64,000 nt of DNA, from positions 248,001 to 312,000 of the forward strand of contig MPDE01000002.1 of the NCBI GenBank assembly GCA_001874335.1, read 5' to 3'. Source of the DNA: Bacteroidetes bacterium MedPE-SWsnd-G2 (GTDB lineage: Bacteria; Bacteroidota; Bacteroidia; Flavobacteriales; Flavobacteriaceae). Shown here in pieces: positions 8,641 to 17,515 of this stretch; within the stretch, counting starts at the first letter, position 1, and every line of letters starts with the position of its first letter. A program made the position numbers and the translations under genes. A model generated the notes under the pieces. That model did no database searches, was not told where the DNA came from, and saw only the letters and a program-made list of their open reading frames with translations.

Positions 8641-9978
8641 ATGAATCCAAAATTTAAACCCATCATTTCCTATAAGTGCTCTGCATTTTTGGTCTTGTTT
8701 ATAATTACAAATTGCATTTATTCTCAGGACTCCATAAGGCTTAATTTAGTTCATAAAGGTCCTTTTTCAACTTATAATTTCATAAATCAAAGTGATAGCG
8801 CTTTTGTAAAAATCGGGCATGAAAACGGAATCCCCGACAGTCCTTTTTTTGAATTAAAACCAGGCCTCAAGGACAACAATTACTTGGTTTTTGTAAATGA
8901 TTCACTTGCATTGGTTGATGAAGTAAAAAGTCATAAAAAACATGGCACTTGGCTTAGATACAACTCAGGGAAAATAGTAAAAAGGCAACATTTCAAAAAT
9001 GACACAATTTGGTCAGAACAGACTTTTCATCCTAACGGACTTCTTAAATCTAATTTCAAATTGTACCCAAAATACAACGAAGTCAATTTCAAATCTTTTT
9101 ATCCTTCAGGAAGTCTAAAACAATCAAGTAAAACCAATGGCGGTACCAATTATGTTAGACATCAGTATTATGAAAATGGTAAAATAAAATCAAGAGAGAT
9201 TATAAACAGTGGTAGCGTATGCATCCAAAATTTGTTTGATCAAACTGCCAAGTTAACAACCACAAAAATCATTACTCCATACCTAAATAAAACTAAGGAA
9301 TACCAGAACAACAGTGACAATGATAGCCTAATTAGCTACCATTTTAAAAATGGAAAATTCAACTTGCAGTACAGCAAAGGCAACTTAAAACAATGGAAAT
9401 TTATTCCAACTGGAAATGCCATTGAAGTTTCAGAGTATGTCATGCATTACTCCCGTAATAAACTCTCTGACATGATAAAGGAGTCTCGATTGGTCAAGGA
9501 TGAGGATGTAAACTTTGATGGGTATAAGGATAAAATTATTATTCCCAAATTAGGTTCTGGTGCCAACCAGCCATTTTCTATTTTTCTTTATAATCCAATA
9601 TCTCAATCCTTCGAATATTCGAAAACGCTGTCGGGAAGTTCACTCTCTGATAACGGACCTGATTTGGATAGTGAAAAGAAAACAGCAACATACACAGGCT
9701 CTTCAGGTGGCGGTATTTATGGCATGGAAATTATTTATTTTAATTCCTATGGTCAGATTAAGTTTAGCGATTTGTATCATAATGAAGAGTTAGGCAACTA
9801 CACCTATAGAAATGGCATAAATCACGGAAGCTATAGCTTTAATTACAAAAGAATTCAGGACATTGAAATTATTGACGAACATCAATTTATAACCGATTTA
9901 CCTCTTAATGGTAATGAATCTATTTACATTCCATTTTTTGACTGGGTAGCACTTCAAATTGACGCAAATAATCGCTAA
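8641..9978 (+). CDS. Exported MORN-like/YwqK-type repeat protein with XAC2610-like region
   Basis: A 445-residue protein with an N-terminal hydrophobic export signal. Its middle carries MORN_2/YwqK-type repeats (HGTWLRYNSGKIVKRQHF, FHPNGLLKSNFK, FYPSGSLKQSS, YYENGKIKSREI). The C-terminal part (VNFDGYKDKIIIP to YNEELGNYT) resembles the XAC2610/FG-GAP-like domain, with an Asp-rich calcium-type loop D-x-N-x-D-G-x-x-D. YwqK-type proteins are sometimes annotated as antitoxins, but there is no toxin partner here, so that label should not be used. Function unknown. Confidence 0.6.
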   Translation: MNPKFKPIISYKCSAFLVLFIITNCIYSQDSIRLNLVHKGPFSTYNFINQSDSAFVKIGHENGIPDSPFFELKPGLKDNNYLVFVNDSLALVDEVKSHKKHGTWLRYNSGKIVKRQHFKNDTIWSEQTFHPNGLLKSNFKLYPKYNEVNFKSFYPSGSLKQSSKTNGGTNYVRHQYYENGKIKSREIINSGSVCIQNLFDQTAKLTTTKIITPYLNKTKEYQNNSDNDSLISYHFKNGKFNLQYSKGNLKQWKFIPTGNAIEVSEYVMHYSRNKLSDMIKESRLVKDEDVNFDGYKDKIIIPKLGSGANQPFSIFLYNPISQSFEYSKTLSGSSLSDNGPDLDSEKKTATYTGSSGGGIYGMEIIYFNSYGQIKFSDLYHNEELGNYTYRNGINHGSYSFNYKRIQDIEIIDEHQFITDLPLNGNESIYIPFFDWVALQIDANNR

Positions 9979-10015
9979 ATTTAGTTTTCGTAGAAACTAA
10001 GACCAATCACTTTAA

Positions 10016-10510
10016 ATGCATATTCATTTTTCTGAAAAACAAAGATTCAACCAATGGTGGCTTATACTCCTTTTCATTGGCCTTGCGCTTATTCCTTTAG
10101 TGGGAGTTTATAAACAACTCATCTTAGGGCAACCCTTTGGTGACAAACCAATGTCTGATTCTGGGCTAATTATTTATGCTGTTTTAACCTTTTTATTTAT
10201 ACTCGGTTTTCAAGCTTTAACACTTAAAACCAAAATAACATCCAGAAGTATTGCGTTCCAGTTTTACCCTTTTGTAAAAAAAGAAATAAGTTGGAATGAA
10301 GTAAAATCGGCCAAACTTATTAATTATGGCTTTGTTGGTGGTTGGGGCATTAGATTATGGACCAAGTATGGAACAGTTTACAATGTAAAAGGCACAAAGG
10401 GATTAGCCATTGAATTAAATAACGGTAAAAAATTAGTTATTGGAACTCAAAAGTCTGATACGCTACAATTTGTTTTAAAGAAAATAGATCAATTCAACAC
10501 TAGAGAATGA
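10016..10510 (+). CDS. Small membrane protein with PH-like cytoplasmic tail
   Basis: The 164-residue protein has two transmembrane helices near the N-terminus (about residues 14-33 and 49-69). A soluble beta-rich region follows (KITSRSIAFQFYPFVKKEISWNEVKSAKL...). The pattern of a strand, a W-x-E/D-V and a final nucleotide-like YGTVYNVKGTKG resembles bacterial PH-like (DUF304-type) membrane proteins, but the match is by eye only. Its last four bases overlap the start of the VOC gene (ATGA), which suggests translational coupling. Confidence 0.55.
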   Translation: MHIHFSEKQRFNQWWLILLFIGLALIPLVGVYKQLILGQPFGDKPMSDSGLIIYAVLTFLFILGFQALTLKTKITSRSIAFQFYPFVKKEISWNEVKSAKLINYGFVGGWGIRLWTKYGTVYNVKGTKGLAIELNNGKKLVIGTQKSDTLQFVLKKIDQFNTRE

Positions 10511-10935
10511 TACCAAAAATTGACCACATTCAGATTACTGTAAAAGATTTAAAAAAAGCCGAGGCTTTTTACGATCTACTTATGCCTATTTTAGGTTTTG
10601 ACTTGGATAAAAAATCTAAAGGTACAGTAGAAGCTCACGATTTTGAAGTTATAGAATATATTCATAAAGAAATTACAATTGGGTTTAATTCGCCTAGAAC
10701 AGCCTTTGCAAACGACGATATTCACAGGAGAAAACCTGGTGCATTACATCACCTTGCGTTTAAGGCTGAATCCTGTGAAGCCGTTAATCAAGTGTATTCA
10801 AAAATCTGTAATATTGGAGCCCATATTGTAAATCCACCACAATTTTATCCTCAACATGGTGCATTTTACTATGCTTTATTCTTTAAAGATTTAGACGGAA
10901 TTAAATTAGAAGTGGTTTATGAAAAAGAATTGTGA
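10507..10935 (+). CDS. VOC family (glyoxalase/bleomycin-resistance fold) protein
   Basis: A 142-residue single VOC module pair. The first beta-alpha-beta unit opens IDHIQITVKDLKKAEAFYDLLMPILGF. The second contains HHLAFKAES and ends in LDGIKLEVVYE, where the closing Glu is a usual metal ligand together with His in the HI and HHLA strands. Probably a dioxygenase-, lyase- or resistance-type enzyme; the substrate is not predictable. It overlaps the upstream membrane-protein gene by four bases. Confidence 0.85.
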   Translation: MIPKIDHIQITVKDLKKAEAFYDLLMPILGFDLDKKSKGTVEAHDFEVIEYIHKEITIGFNSPRTAFANDDIHRRKPGALHHLAFKAESCEAVNQVYSKICNIGAHIVNPPQFYPQHGAFYYALFFKDLDGIKLEVVYEKEL

Positions 10936-10967
10936 TTCTCATATATATAAATTACAACCATCACCTA

Positions 10968-10997
10968 TTGCAAATTAATGGTGAAGTTTTATCTTTA
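10968..10997 (+). promoter_or_regulatory. Promoter of the haloperoxidase-fusion gene
   Basis: TTG at 10968-10970, a 19-base spacer and TATCTTTA at 10990-10997 match the Bacteroidota sigma-70 pattern (TTG, 17-23 bases, TAnnTTTG) except for the last base. The start codon at 11017 lies 19 bases downstream. Confidence 0.5.
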
Positions 10998-11016
10998 AAA
11001 AAAAAATTAACCAACC

Positions 11017-14000
11017 ATGTCTATCACTAAAAAATCGCTAATTCTAAGCCTTTTTTTCCTACTTATACTTCAGTTAGATGCCTCTTTAACTGCACAAACT
11101 TTTACTAATATTCAATCGGTTTCGGGAATTGAAACTTCACACAATAATGGTATTGCTGTGGCCGATTTTGACAATGATAACGATCTTGATGTATTTGTTG
11201 TAGCTAAGGCAAAGGACAGCCCTGATAATCCACAATCTCTAAGCAAACTCTACAAAAATAATAACAATGGTACCTTTACAGATGTTACAGCATCTTCCGG
11301 CCTAGTTAACCTATTGCCTGAGGCAGAAAATCCTTCCGAATCATTTTTAGGTTTAGACGGCTTTAAACATGGCGTGTCTTGGGGTGATTATGATAATGAT
11401 GGCTATCCCGATTTGTTTTTAACGCACTCCTATAAAGTACAACTCTTTAGAAATTTAGGTGATGGTACTTTCGAAGAAGTTACGGTCGATGCTGGATTTG
11501 GAGAAAACAACAGCTGTCGCAACACTGGAGCCACATGGTTCGATTATAATAACGATGGCTTTTTAGATATTTACATTAATGACTGGGATGAATGTCCAAC
11601 TAACAGTTTGTATCAAAACAATACCGATGGTACATTTACTAATGTCACTGAAAGCACAGCAATTGGAACACCAGATATGGCGAGTTATACCGCTTTTCCG
11701 TTTGACTTTAACTCGGATGGATTTATGGATCTGCTTGTGACCAACGATTTTAGCGATCCTAATGATGTACTGATAAATCAAAATGCTGAAATGTTCTCTG
11801 AAGAAGGTTCTATTTATGGGTTTTCAACTGGAGCTGATGATATGGGAGTAGCCATTTCAGATTTTAATGGTGACGGTAATTTTGATTTTTTTATAACAGC
11901 AATTGATAAAAACTTTTTATATCAAAACAACGGTGACAACAGTTTTACAGATGAAGCTCAAATTCACGGATTAGACAATACATTGTGGTCTTGGGGTGCT
12001 AGATTTGCCGATTTTGATTTAGACTCAGATGAAGACTTAGTAGTTGTAAATGGCTATGTCTTTGAAGAAAGATCTACTGAAAAAAATTTTTACTTTAAAA
12101 ATCTTTTTCAGGAAGGACAAAACACCTTTGAAGATATCTCAGGAACCTTAGGCATAGACCTTTCTACCATTAGTGTTGAAGTTATCGATGTTGATTATGA
12201 TAACGATGGAGATTTAGATTTGATAATTACTAATTCAAATAGTCCCGTTATTTTTTACGAAAACAAACTTCTTAATTTTGATGAAGATCCATCGCATTCA
12301 TGGTTGAAAGTAAAATTAGAAGGTACCACTTCTAACAGAGATGCAATTGGTGCAATATTAGTACTTGAAACAAGTATAGGTGTACTTAAACGGTATTATT
12401 CTGGGGTAGGGTTTTTATCTCAAAGTCTTCAACCAGTTCATTTTGGAATAAACCAAGATGCCGAAGTAAATTCTTTAACCATTAAATGGCCCTCTGGCTT
12501 AACCGAAGTGATTTCAGACATTACCGCTAATACCACAATTAAGGTAATAGAAGGCAATGGTTCTGAAACACTGTCAATTTTACCAAGTCAAAAAATATAT
12601 GGTTGTTTAGACCCAACCTCCTGCTCCTATAATCCAGAAGCAACGGTTAGTGATGGTAGCTGTACTTATTTAGAGGCCAATACCATCCAAGGGGATTCAC
12701 AAGTCGCATTTTTATCAAACTCGATTTATACCTATCCTTTATCTGAAGATGCTGTTGCCAACTGGCAGGTTTCAAATGGAGAAATCATAGAAGGCCAAGG
12801 GACCAATACGGTTACTATTAAATGGCAATTGGAAGAATCAGGAACTATAAGTGTACGTGAAAACAATGGCACATGTTATAGTTTACCCCAAGATTTACAA
12901 GTGACTATTACAGGCGAAAATTTGCCTGAAAACATATCTGTAGCACGACTTTGGAACGAAGCGCTATTGGATGCTATTAGATCCGATTATGCTAGACCAA
13001 CTGTGCATGCAAGAAATTTGTTCCATACCAGTATTGCGTTATATGACGCCTGGGCATTCTACGATGACAAGGCGCAAACCTATCTTATTGGTAATACATT
13101 AAATGAATATACTAACGCCTTAGAAACCGATTTTATTCCTTCTGAATCTATTGAAGAGAGCCGAAAAAAGGCCATGAGTTTTGCGGCATACCGTATTCTT
13201 TCTCACAGATTTCAAAACAGCCCGAATGCTGAACGCACCTTAGAAAAGTTAGATTTTTTAATGAATCAATTAGGGTATGATACAAGCTATACGCCTACCC
13301 TTTACCAATATGGTAATGCTGCAGCATTAGGAAATTACATCGCGGCTTCTGTCTTAGCTTACGGTGATTTAGACCAATCAAGAGAAGCAACTGCATATGA
13401 CAATGCTTTTTATGAAGCCGTAAATATGCCTTTAGCACCAACTATTTCTGGAAATCCAACAATTACAAATGTTAACAGATGGCAGCCTTTAAGCCTTGAT
13501 ACCTTTATTGACCAAAGTGGAAACCTCATAGAAGGTAGTACGCCTGAGTTTTTAAGTCCGGAATGGGGTGCTGTTTGGGGATTTGCCTTAGAAGACACCA
13601 ATAAATCTGTTTTTCAAAGAGACGGCAATAACTATCAAGTTTTTCATGATCCAGGACAACCACCTCTTCTTGGTGATGAATTCTCTCTAGAGTCTAATGA
13701 AGCTTATAAATGGGGATTTTCTTTGGTTTCAATTTGGGGTGCACATTTAGATCCTTCAGACAACGTTATGTGGGATATTTCACCAGCATCTCTTGGTAAT
13801 ATTAACCCGGTAAATTTCCCGACAAACTATTCCGATTATCCTTCATTTTACAATTTGATAAATGGTGGTGACATCAGTTCGGGTAGAGCATTAAATCCGA
13901 GTACTAATCAAGCTTATGAAACTCAACTTGTACCCCGTGGAGATTATGCTCGAGTATTGGCAGAGTTTTGGGCAGATGGTCCAGATTCTGAAACACCTCC

Positions 14001-15042
14001 TGGACACTGGTTTACACTACTAAATTATATTAATGACAATCCTTTACTTGAAAAACGCCTCAATGGAAATGGCGCTATATTACCAACTTTAGAATGGGAT
14101 GTGAAATCGTATTTTATTTTGGGAGGCACCATGCATGATGCTGCTATCTCTGCTTGGGGAATCAAAGGATGGTATGATTATTTGAGACCTATTTCTGCAA
14201 TTAGATATATGGCAGACCTTGGCCAAAGTAGCGACGCCGAACTACCTAGTTATCATCCTCAAGGAATAACATTACTTCCTGGCTATATTGAATTAGTAAC
14301 TGAAAATGATCCTCTTGTTGGAATGAACGGTCAACACCTTAATAAAATTAAGGTATATAGTTGGAAAGGTCCGGACTATATTGAAGACCCAGAAACAGAT
14401 TTGGCGGGTGTAGATTGGATATTGGCAGAAAATTGGTGGCCTTACCAACGACCTTCATTTGTAACACCTCCTTTCGCTGGATATGTCTCAGGTCATTCAA
14501 CCTATTCTCGGGCAGCTGCAGAAGCATTGACACTGCTAACAGGGGATGAGTATTTCCCTGGTGGAATGGGAGAATTTGTAGCCAAGAAAAATGAGTTTTT
14601 AGTTTTTGAAGAAGGGCCTTCAACAGATATACATTTACAATGGGCTACCTACAGAGATGCTTCCGATCAATGCAGTTTATCACGAATTTGGGGTGGAATT
14701 CACCCTCCTGCCGATGATATCCCAGGTCGCCTCATTGGAGAACAAATAGGCGTGAATGCCTATAATTTTGCTGTACCTTACTTTAACTCTGACCCTGTCT
14801 TAGAAACAGAAAACAGTACTATGTATCCTAATCCTGTGGGTGATTTTAAGGTTAACGTATCAAACTCTAATGCATTAGAAGAATTTGCGCTTTACGATAT
14901 AAGCGGACGTTTTATAACAGCCTTATACCATGATTTTAATGAGTTATCAGGCATTTCGAATATTGAATTGCCGCAAACTTTAAACACTGGAATTTACATT
15001 TTAAAATCTTCTGAAGACGCATTCCTTTTATCTATTAAATAA
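11017..15042 (+). CDS. Secreted FG-GAP/ASPIC-UnbV protein fused to a vanadium-haloperoxidase domain, T9SS tail
   Basis: The 1341-residue protein has these parts in order. A signal peptide covers about 1-27. At least seven FG-GAP/VCBS calcium loops span about 45-410 (DFDNDNDLDVF, DYDNDGYPDLF, DFNGDGNFDFF, DYDNDGDLDLII). An ASPIC/UnbV domain lies at about 440-520 (DAIGAILVLET, VNSLTIKWPSGLTEVI). A Cys-rich linker repeat follows at 529-550 (GCLDPTSCSYNPEA), then an immunoglobulin-like segment. From about 645 to 1260 there is a vanadium-dependent haloperoxidase/PAP2-type domain with every vanadate ligand in place: K1050, R1057, S1158-G1159-H1160, R1223 and H1229. A type IX secretion type A sorting domain runs from about 1270 to the end (MYPNPVGDF...LNTGIYILK). 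Expected at the cell surface or released, either as a halide-oxidising enzyme or as an acid phosphatase of the same fold; the two cannot be separated by sequence reading. It has its own promoter. Confidence 0.85.
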   Translation: MSITKKSLILSLFFLLILQLDASLTAQTFTNIQSVSGIETSHNNGIAVADFDNDNDLDVFVVAKAKDSPDNPQSLSKLYKNNNNGTFTDVTASSGLVNLLPEAENPSESFLGLDGFKHGVSWGDYDNDGYPDLFLTHSYKVQLFRNLGDGTFEEVTVDAGFGENNSCRNTGATWFDYNNDGFLDIYINDWDECPTNSLYQNNTDGTFTNVTESTAIGTPDMASYTAFPFDFNSDGFMDLLVTNDFSDPNDVLINQNAEMFSEEGSIYGFSTGADDMGVAISDFNGDGNFDFFITAIDKNFLYQNNGDNSFTDEAQIHGLDNTLWSWGARFADFDLDSDEDLVVVNGYVFEERSTEKNFYFKNLFQEGQNTFEDISGTLGIDLSTISVEVIDVDYDNDGDLDLIITNSNSPVIFYENKLLNFDEDPSHSWLKVKLEGTTSNRDAIGAILVLETSIGVLKRYYSGVGFLSQSLQPVHFGINQDAEVNSLTIKWPSGLTEVISDITANTTIKVIEGNGSETLSILPSQKIYGCLDPTSCSYNPEATVSDGSCTYLEANTIQGDSQVAFLSNSIYTYPLSEDAVANWQVSNGEIIEGQGTNTVTIKWQLEESGTISVRENNGTCYSLPQDLQVTITGENLPENISVARLWNEALLDAIRSDYARPTVHARNLFHTSIALYDAWAFYDDKAQTYLIGNTLNEYTNALETDFIPSESIEESRKKAMSFAAYRILSHRFQNSPNAERTLEKLDFLMNQLGYDTSYTPTLYQYGNAAALGNYIAASVLAYGDLDQSREATAYDNAFYEAVNMPLAPTISGNPTITNVNRWQPLSLDTFIDQSGNLIEGSTPEFLSPEWGAVWGFALEDTNKSVFQRDGNNYQVFHDPGQPPLLGDEFSLESNEAYKWGFSLVSIWGAHLDPSDNVMWDISPASLGNINPVNFPTNYSDYPSFYNLINGGDISSGRALNPSTNQAYETQLVPRGDYARVLAEFWADGPDSETPPGHWFTLLNYINDNPLLEKRLNGNGAILPTLEWDVKSYFILGGTMHDAAISAWGIKGWYDYLRPISAIRYMADLGQSSDAELPSYHPQGITLLPGYIELVTENDPLVGMNGQHLNKIKVYSWKGPDYIEDPETDLAGVDWILAENWWPYQRPSFVTPPFAGYVSGHSTYSRAAAEALTLLTGDEYFPGGMGEFVAKKNEFLVFEEGPSTDIHLQWATYRDASDQCSLSRIWGGIHPPADDIPGRLIGEQIGVNAYNFAVPYFNSDPVLETENSTMYPNPVGDFKVNVSNSNALEEFALYDISGRFITALYHDFNELSGISNIELPQTLNTGIYILKSSEDAFLLSIK

Positions 15043-15051
15043 AAATATCTA

Positions 15052-17451
15052 TTACTTAGCAAAGACTTGCAGTACTTCAAAGTTCTTTTCAACTACAAAA
15101 GTTGCAACACCATCTATTGTTTCAATTGGAATTTCTATGATTTGACCATCAATTTCTACATGAGCAATGTCAAATGGTAATGCATAAAAATTAAGTTGAA
15201 ACGTTTCATATGGTGTACTGTAATTCCCTTCTTTATGTTGACTAATGGTTATACCATTCTTTTTACCTTTAAATTTAAATGTACGCTCACTATATCTGCC
15301 TTTCATATAATCATAACCGTTTTGGGCATCTTCATACAAATGTGATACTTCGGAACCTTTTAAGAAACAAATGTCTAATTTTACCTCTTTTATTTCTTTC
15401 TCACCAACATATTGCTGAACCGGATAATTTGGAATTATTGCCCCTGCTTTCACAAATATTGGTATTTGATCTATATCGGCATCTACCCAAATTTCTTTAC
15501 CTCCTTCAACAAGTTGCTTGTTCCAATAATTAATCCAAGTGCCTTTAGGAATATACATTCGTCTTCCCTTAGAGTTGGCTTCCAAAATAGGGCATACTAA
15601 AATATGATCACCAAACAAAAACTCGTCTGCTCTATAATAGGTCTGTGAATCTGATTGATCATACATCATAAGAGGTTTAATCATTGGCGTCCCCTTATCA
15701 TGATATTTCCAGAACATCGTGTAGAGATATGGCAATAGTTTATACCTCAACTCAATAAATTCCCTCGCAATATTTGTGACATTTTCGTCAAATGACCAAG
15801 GTTCTTGATCTCCATGATCTCCACTTGAATGCGTACGAAAAAAAGGATGAAATACAGCTAATTGTATCCATCTGGTAAACAACTCGCCATTAGGTTGCTC
15901 AGCAAACCCACCAATATCAGAACCTACAAAAGAATAGCCAGAGACACTCATGCGCTGCACTTGTTGATTTGCAATCCATAAATGTTCCCAGGTTGCAATA
16001 TTATCTCCTGTCCAAGTAGAAGAATAGCGTTGCGTTCCGGCATAAGCTGCTCTTGTAATTACAAAAGGACGCTTTGGATAAGTAAATTCCTTAACACCAT
16101 TGTAGGTCGCTCTAACCATTTGCATCCCATAAATATTATGGGCTTTTCTATGACTACAAGCATTGCCATCAAAATCATGTCGGACGTCTAAAGGAAATGT
16201 TTTAGAAGGCACTTCCATTACAGCAGGTTCATTCATATCATTCCAAACGCCCGCAATTCCAACATCTTCAATCATTTCTTTATAGAGTGTCCCCCACCAT
16301 TTTCTAACCTTTGGATTAGTGTAATCAGGAAAATTACAATCTCCTGGCCAAACTTTTCCAACCATTAATGGGCCATCAGCTCTTTTACAGAAATAGTCGT
16401 TGTCTAATGCTTCCTTATAAATAGAATAATCTGGGTCTACTTTTATACCTGGATCAATCATCGCAACTGTATTGAATCCCATATCCCTTAATTCACCTAC
16501 CATCCGTTTTGGATCTGGAAAATGGTTATCATCCCAAGTAAAACACCTAAAGCCATCCATATAATCGATATCTAAATAAATAGCGTCACACGGAATTTTT
16601 AAATCTCTAAATTTTTGAGCTACATCCATCACCTTTTTTTCAGGATAGTAACTCCATTTACATTGGTGATAACCTAATGCCCAAAGTGGTGGCATTTCTG
16701 GTTTCCCTGTTAAATCGGTGTAAGACGTTACGACTTGCTCCATTTCTGGTCCATAGAAAAAGTAATAATTCATTTCTCCTCCTTCTGCCCAAAAGCTTGT
16801 AATATTTCTTCTTTCATGACAAAAATCAAAATGCATTTTGAAGGTATTATCAAAGAAAACACCGTAAGTAATATCATTATGAAGGCCAATGTAAAAAGGA
16901 ATTGCCTTATAAAGAGGATCCCTTTCTGTATCAAATGCATATTGGTCTGTTACCCAATTTTCAAATCGTTTACCCTTTAAGTTGAAATGAACGGGTTTAT
17001 CTCCTAAACCGTAAAAACTTTCCGTTTTTTGAGCATGCTTAGTCATTTTTACAATATCTCCTCCCCAATCATAATTAAATTCCCAATGAAAACCAGATTC
17101 ATCTTGATTAAGAAGTTTCATATTTATATCATAAATAGATTTTCTTAAATCAGATTTATTAATCTGAAGAATCAACTTAGTTGTCTTAATTTCAAAATAG
17201 GTATCAAACTCTATATAATCCAAAAAATTATAACCTGTTACGGCAGTTTTAGACAGGGCATATGAAAAGTCATTTTGAAATGTACCATTTGTAGCATATC
17301 GAAACCTAAATACACTATCTCTTACCACAGTTATTTCTAAGGCCACATTATTTATGGTTGTGATAAGAAACTTGTCCTTAAATTTTTTAAAACTTGATAT
17401 CGAAGATGGAAATTGATTTCCCTTTTGCTCTAATTCTGTATTAGTAATCAT
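15052..17451 (-). CDS. Glycoside hydrolase family 31 alpha-glucosidase
   Basis: The 799-residue cytoplasmic protein (no signal peptide) has the full GH31 layout: N-terminal beta-sandwich, TIM barrel, distal beta domains. The catalytic nucleophile is D405 in WNDMNEPAV and the acid/base is D483 in STWTGDN, the usual spacing of about 78. Substrate-site motifs YHQCKWSYYP, IYLDIDYMDG and FRTHSSGDHGDQEPW support an alpha-1,4-glucosidase acting on maltooligosaccharides. It is the last gene of the glgE-maltokinase-glgB run, 64 bases after glgB, and would release glucose from the glucan or maltose pool. Intracellular location fits with internal storage glucan rather than environmental starch. Confidence 0.9.
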   Translation of the reverse strand: MITNTELEQKGNQFPSSISSFKKFKDKFLITTINNVALEITVVRDSVFRFRYATNGTFQNDFSYALSKTAVTGYNFLDYIEFDTYFEIKTTKLILQINKSDLRKSIYDINMKLLNQDESGFHWEFNYDWGGDIVKMTKHAQKTESFYGLGDKPVHFNLKGKRFENWVTDQYAFDTERDPLYKAIPFYIGLHNDITYGVFFDNTFKMHFDFCHERRNITSFWAEGGEMNYYFFYGPEMEQVVTSYTDLTGKPEMPPLWALGYHQCKWSYYPEKKVMDVAQKFRDLKIPCDAIYLDIDYMDGFRCFTWDDNHFPDPKRMVGELRDMGFNTVAMIDPGIKVDPDYSIYKEALDNDYFCKRADGPLMVGKVWPGDCNFPDYTNPKVRKWWGTLYKEMIEDVGIAGVWNDMNEPAVMEVPSKTFPLDVRHDFDGNACSHRKAHNIYGMQMVRATYNGVKEFTYPKRPFVITRAAYAGTQRYSSTWTGDNIATWEHLWIANQQVQRMSVSGYSFVGSDIGGFAEQPNGELFTRWIQLAVFHPFFRTHSSGDHGDQEPWSFDENVTNIAREFIELRYKLLPYLYTMFWKYHDKGTPMIKPLMMYDQSDSQTYYRADEFLFGDHILVCPILEANSKGRRMYIPKGTWINYWNKQLVEGGKEIWVDADIDQIPIFVKAGAIIPNYPVQQYVGEKEIKEVKLDICFLKGSEVSHLYEDAQNGYDYMKGRYSERTFKFKGKKNGITISQHKEGNYSTPYETFQLNFYALPFDIAHVEIDGQIIEIPIETIDGVATFVVEKNFEVLQVFAK

Positions 17452-17515
17452 GAATTGACAGTGTTATCCTTTACAATTTGTAACGGAATTAATTGAAATT
17501 TAAATGGTTTTTGTT

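Noticed and set aside
8641-9978. Antitoxin label for the YwqK-like repeat protein
   Set aside because: No toxin gene next to it; the protein is exported, which argues against a cytoplasmic antitoxin.
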